Shown here piece by piece: positions 6,615 through 8,381 of a DNA stretch of 8,381 nt. The stretch spans positions 1,997,337 to 2,005,717 of the forward strand of contig CM001047.1 of NCBI GenBank assembly GCA_000183865.1. Reading direction: 5' to 3'. A program made the translations under genes and the position numbers. The stretch is from Listeria marthii FSL S4-120. GTDB taxonomy: Bacteria > Bacillota > Bacilli > Lactobacillales > Listeriaceae. Under the pieces are notes generated by a model that searched no databases, was not told where the DNA came from, and saw only the letters and a list, made by a program, of their open reading frames with translations. Within the stretch, counting starts at the first letter, position 1. Each line of letters begins with the position of its first letter.

Positions 6615-7286
6615 TTAGTAATTATCAGGTTTAGCTGGTTTTTCGCCGGAAACAATTGCAACGCCTGCACTTGCGCCAATACGAGTTGCGCCTGCTTCGA
6701 TCATTTTTTCTACGTCTTCTTTCGTACGAACTCCACCAGATGCTTTTACGCCGATGTTCGGTCCAACTGTTTTGCGCATCAAGGCGATATCTTCGGCAGT
6801 TGCGCCACCTGTTGAAAATCCTGTAGATGTTTTAACGAAGTCTGCTCCTGCTTTTACAGCGATTTCGCATGCGCGAACTTTTTCTTCATCTGTTAGTAAG
6901 CAAGTTTCGATAATTACTTTTACTAACGCTTTTCCTTTGGCAGCATCGACAACAGCGCGAATATCACGTTCTACTAATTCGTCGTCCTTGTCTTTAAGCG
7001 CACCAATATTGATAACCATATCGACTTCTTTCGCGCCGTTTTGGATGGCATCTTTCACTTCAAATGCTTTCACTTCTGGCGTATTTGCTCCAAGTGGGAA
7101 ACCGATAACAGTACATACTACGGATTCTGCTCCAGCAAGTTGTTCAGCGGATAGTTTTATCCAAGTTGGGTTCACACATACGGATGCAAAGCCGTATTCT
7201 CTTGCTTCTTTTGTTAGGGTTAAAATTTGTTCTTTCGTTGTGTCTGGTTTTAAAGCAGTATGGTCGATCATTTTAGCAATTGTCAT
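6615..7286 (-). CDS. deoC: Deoxyribose-phosphate aldolase
   Basis: DeoC (also called dra) is a cytoplasmic class I aldolase that splits 2-deoxyribose-5-phosphate to acetaldehyde and glyceraldehyde-3-phosphate, the last step of deoxyribonucleoside breakdown. The protein has 223 residues, typical of the Bacillus enzyme. It shows the TIM-barrel family motifs IDHTALKPD at 7-15 and VDMVINIG at 88-95. Lys152 in FVKTSTGF is the Schiff-base lysine (E. coli Lys167), Lys181 in KASGG matches Lys201, and Asp89 matches Asp102. The start ATG at 7286 has a strong AAAGGAG at 7295-7301 with an 8-nt spacer. It follows deoR by 61 nt, with its own promoter and a DeoR operator in front, so it is probably induced by its own substrate through DeoR. 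Confidence 0.97.
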   Translation of the reverse strand: MTIAKMIDHTALKPDTTKEQILTLTKEAREYGFASVCVNPTWIKLSAEQLAGAESVVCTVIGFPLGANTPEVKAFEVKDAIQNGAKEVDMVINIGALKDKDDELVERDIRAVVDAAKGKALVKVIIETCLLTDEEKVRACEIAVKAGADFVKTSTGFSTGGATAEDIALMRKTVGPNIGVKASGGVRTKEDVEKMIEAGATRIGASAGVAIVSGEKPAKPDNY

Positions 7287-7318
7287 TTTAAAAACTCCTT
7301 TAAATTGTATTTGGTTTC

Positions 7319-7347
7319 ATCATATCGCACCGCAGAACATTTGTAAA
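7319..7347 (-). promoter_or_regulatory. Sigma-A promoter of deoC
   Basis: TTTACA (7342-7347) and TATGAT (7319-7324) each match the consensus at 5 of 6 positions and are spaced by exactly 17 nt. Transcription should start near 7312, leaving a leader of about 25 nt before the deoC ATG. The -35 box begins right at the deoR stop codon. Confidence 0.8.
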
Positions 7348-8295
7348 CTAATTGATGAAATTTTGTTCAATTAGCTGTTTTGCGGTAAATTGGTCGGTAA
7401 TAAAATGGTTGGCATAACCGCCACGAAGCGCGCCATGAATCGCTTTTATTTTTCGTTCACCGCCTGCGACAAGGATAGCTGTTTCTTTTTGTTTTAAATC
7501 TTGCAAATTGATGCCGATGGTTCGTTCGTCCATTTTTTCGTCAGCAATTTCACCGTCGATTGTAAAAAAGCGTGAACAAATATCGCCGACTGCTTTTTCT
7601 TTTAAGCGAGCCTTTTCTTCATCAGAAAAATAGCCTAGGCGGAAAAGCAAGGCTTCATCACGCACGGTTCCTACTGTAAAAATAGCGATATTGGCTTTTT
7701 TACCGAGTTCGATGATGTTTTTTATATGGCGATCTGCTTCTACCATTTGTTTTGTCAGCGGGTTGTCAAGCACAACAGGAAGCGGCAGTGAAACTGGGGC
7801 CGTATCATAGGCAGACCCGAATAATGCTAACGTTTCAGCAGCATACGTATTGACATCAGAATGACTCACGCCGCCTTTAAGTTGGACGACTTTTATTTCT
7901 GCTTTTAGTGGGGTAAGGTTTTGGGCGATTTTGTACATCGTGGTTCCCCAACTTACACCAAGAATATCGCCATCATGGATAATTTCTTCTAAATATTCTG
8001 CAGCACTTTGGCTGATTTGCTTGGTTATTTCGCTGTAATCATTTGTTTGGCTGAACGCAACGGTGACGTTTTTTAGTTGGTACTTTTCTTTTAATGCGAC
8101 GGCCAGTTCTGTGAGGTTAGAAAATGGATCTTGGACTTCGATTTTGACGTATCCTTTTGTTTTCGCGTTTTGGAGCAATCTGGAAACAGTCGGTCTGGAA
8201 ACACCTAGACGCGTGGCGATTTCTTGCTGGCCGAGATCCGCCTGATAATAAAGTCTCGCCACCTCAACGCTGAGCTGTTCTTTTTGTTTATCCAT
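7348..8295 (-). CDS. deoR: Deoxyribonucleoside regulator, SorC family
   Basis: This is the repressor of deoxyribonucleoside catabolism, of the SorC/CggR type and unrelated in fold to E. coli DeoR. It has 315 residues against 313 in B. subtilis DeoR, to which it is similar along its whole length as I recall it. The N-terminal helix-turn-helix is QQEIATRLGVSRPTVSRLL at 23-41. A sugar-phosphate-binding domain follows, with VSWGTTMY (114-121), VVQLKGGVSH (136-145), IFTVGTVRD (205-213) and SRFF (241-244). Lys140 in QLKGG lines up with B. subtilis Lys141, which is reported to bind deoxyribose-5-phosphate as a Schiff base. ATG 8295 is preceded by GGAGGG at 8301-8306. The 3' codons contain a match to the DeoR operator. 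It probably represses deoC until deoxyribose-5-phosphate appears. Confidence 0.93.
   Translation of the reverse strand: MDKQKEQLSVEVARLYYQADLGQQEIATRLGVSRPTVSRLLQNAKTKGYVKIEVQDPFSNLTELAVALKEKYQLKNVTVAFSQTNDYSEITKQISQSAAEYLEEIIHDGDILGVSWGTTMYKIAQNLTPLKAEIKVVQLKGGVSHSDVNTYAAETLALFGSAYDTAPVSLPLPVVLDNPLTKQMVEADRHIKNIIELGKKANIAIFTVGTVRDEALLFRLGYFSDEEKARLKEKAVGDICSRFFTIDGEIADEKMDERTIGINLQDLKQKETAILVAGGERKIKAIHGALRGGYANHFITDQFTAKQLIEQNFIN
7354..7371 (-). promoter_or_regulatory. DeoR operator within the 3' end of deoR
   Basis: ATTGAACAAAATTTCATC on the minus strand matches the B. subtilis dra operator palindrome, as I recall it, at the first 16 of 18 positions. It lies 6 nt upstream of the deoC -35 box, at about -59 to -42 from the predicted start, nearly the reported B. 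subtilis position (-60 to -43). It also encodes residues I309 to I314 of DeoR. Confidence 0.75.
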
Positions 8296-8357
8296 TTCAT
8301 CCCTCCATCGTTTTCTTTTTAGTATAACGTAAGAACGGGGATAGTTCGAGAGGGAAG
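8296..8357 (-). promoter_or_regulatory. Upstream region and weak promoter of deoR
   Basis: A -10 box TATACT (8321-8326, 5 of 6) is paired at 17 nt with the poor -35 TCGAAC (8344-8349, 3 of 6). This suggests low constitutive expression, as suits a regulator gene. The site GGAGGG at 8301-8306 serves as ribosome binding site. I see no copy of the DeoR operator here, so autoregulation is not apparent. Confidence 0.5.
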
Positions 8358-8359
8358 AT

Positions 8360-8381
8360 AAAAAAAGACAGCCGCAGCTGT
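8360..8381 (-). terminator. Probable terminator of the preceding gene, cut by the window edge
   Basis: On the minus strand the stem ACAGC/GCTGT (8377-8381 with 8368-8372, loop of four) is followed by C and seven T (8366-8360). The stem may continue past the window edge. It would separate deoR from an upstream minus-strand gene and could also act in the other direction. Confidence 0.65.

Noticed and set aside
7306..7319. cre-like sequence TGAAACCAAATACA over the deoC transcription start (minus strand)
   Set aside because: The outer bases fit, but the central CG, the most conserved part of cre, is missing. Too weak to call.
6754..7374. Long open frame on the + strand opposite deoC (206 codons)
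   Set aside because: It is antisense to a well-conserved aldolase gene, has no ribosome binding site and gives a serine/threonine/phenylalanine-rich translation typical of a shadow frame.

Overview
The window reads as a stretch of a low-GC Firmicutes chromosome, almost certainly Listeria (L. monocytogenes or a close relative). Several of the encoded proteins look nearly identical to what I remember of the Listeria leuC-leuD-ilvA-alsD-pdp-lacI-deoC-deoR gene order (around lmo1990-lmo1996 of strain EGD-e). This identification is from memory and was not checked by a search. All eight genes look intact except leuC, which is cut by the left edge. There is no mobile element, CRISPR array, rRNA or tRNA.

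Left part (1-3173, + strand): the 3' end of the branched-chain amino acid operon. leuC and leuD encode the two subunits of isopropylmalate isomerase (leucine branch) and overlap by 14 nt. ilvA, threonine deaminase (isoleucine branch), follows after a short gap and is closed by a rho-independent terminator.

Middle (3174-4090, + strand): a roughly 155-nt gene-free stretch with a promoter and repeated CAGTTTA motifs, then alsD, acetolactate decarboxylase. AlsD draws on alpha-acetolactate, an intermediate of the same valine/leucine pathway, and turns it into acetoin. A strong bidirectional hairpin separates alsD from the convergent gene pdp.

Right part (4093-8381, - strand): a deoxyribonucleoside catabolism cluster, read in the order deoR, deoC, a LacI-family regulator, pdp. 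Pdp splits pyrimidine nucleosides to base plus (deoxy)ribose-1-phosphate. DeoC cleaves deoxyribose-5-phosphate to acetaldehyde and glyceraldehyde-3-phosphate. DeoR (SorC family) closely resembles Bacillus subtilis DeoR, including the lysine that binds deoxyribose-5-phosphate. A near copy of the B. subtilis DeoR operator overlaps the last codons of deoR, just upstream of a good deoC promoter. Where B. subtilis has the transporter gene nupC, this cluster has a LacI/RbsR-like regulator. Directly behind it is a separate pdp promoter whose leader contains a LacI-type palindrome and a cre-like site.

Most of the window is ordinary core metabolism and I see no undescribed multi-gene system. The parts worth a second look are regulatory: the DeoR operator inside its own gene, the two-regulator control of pdp, and the repeats in front of alsD.
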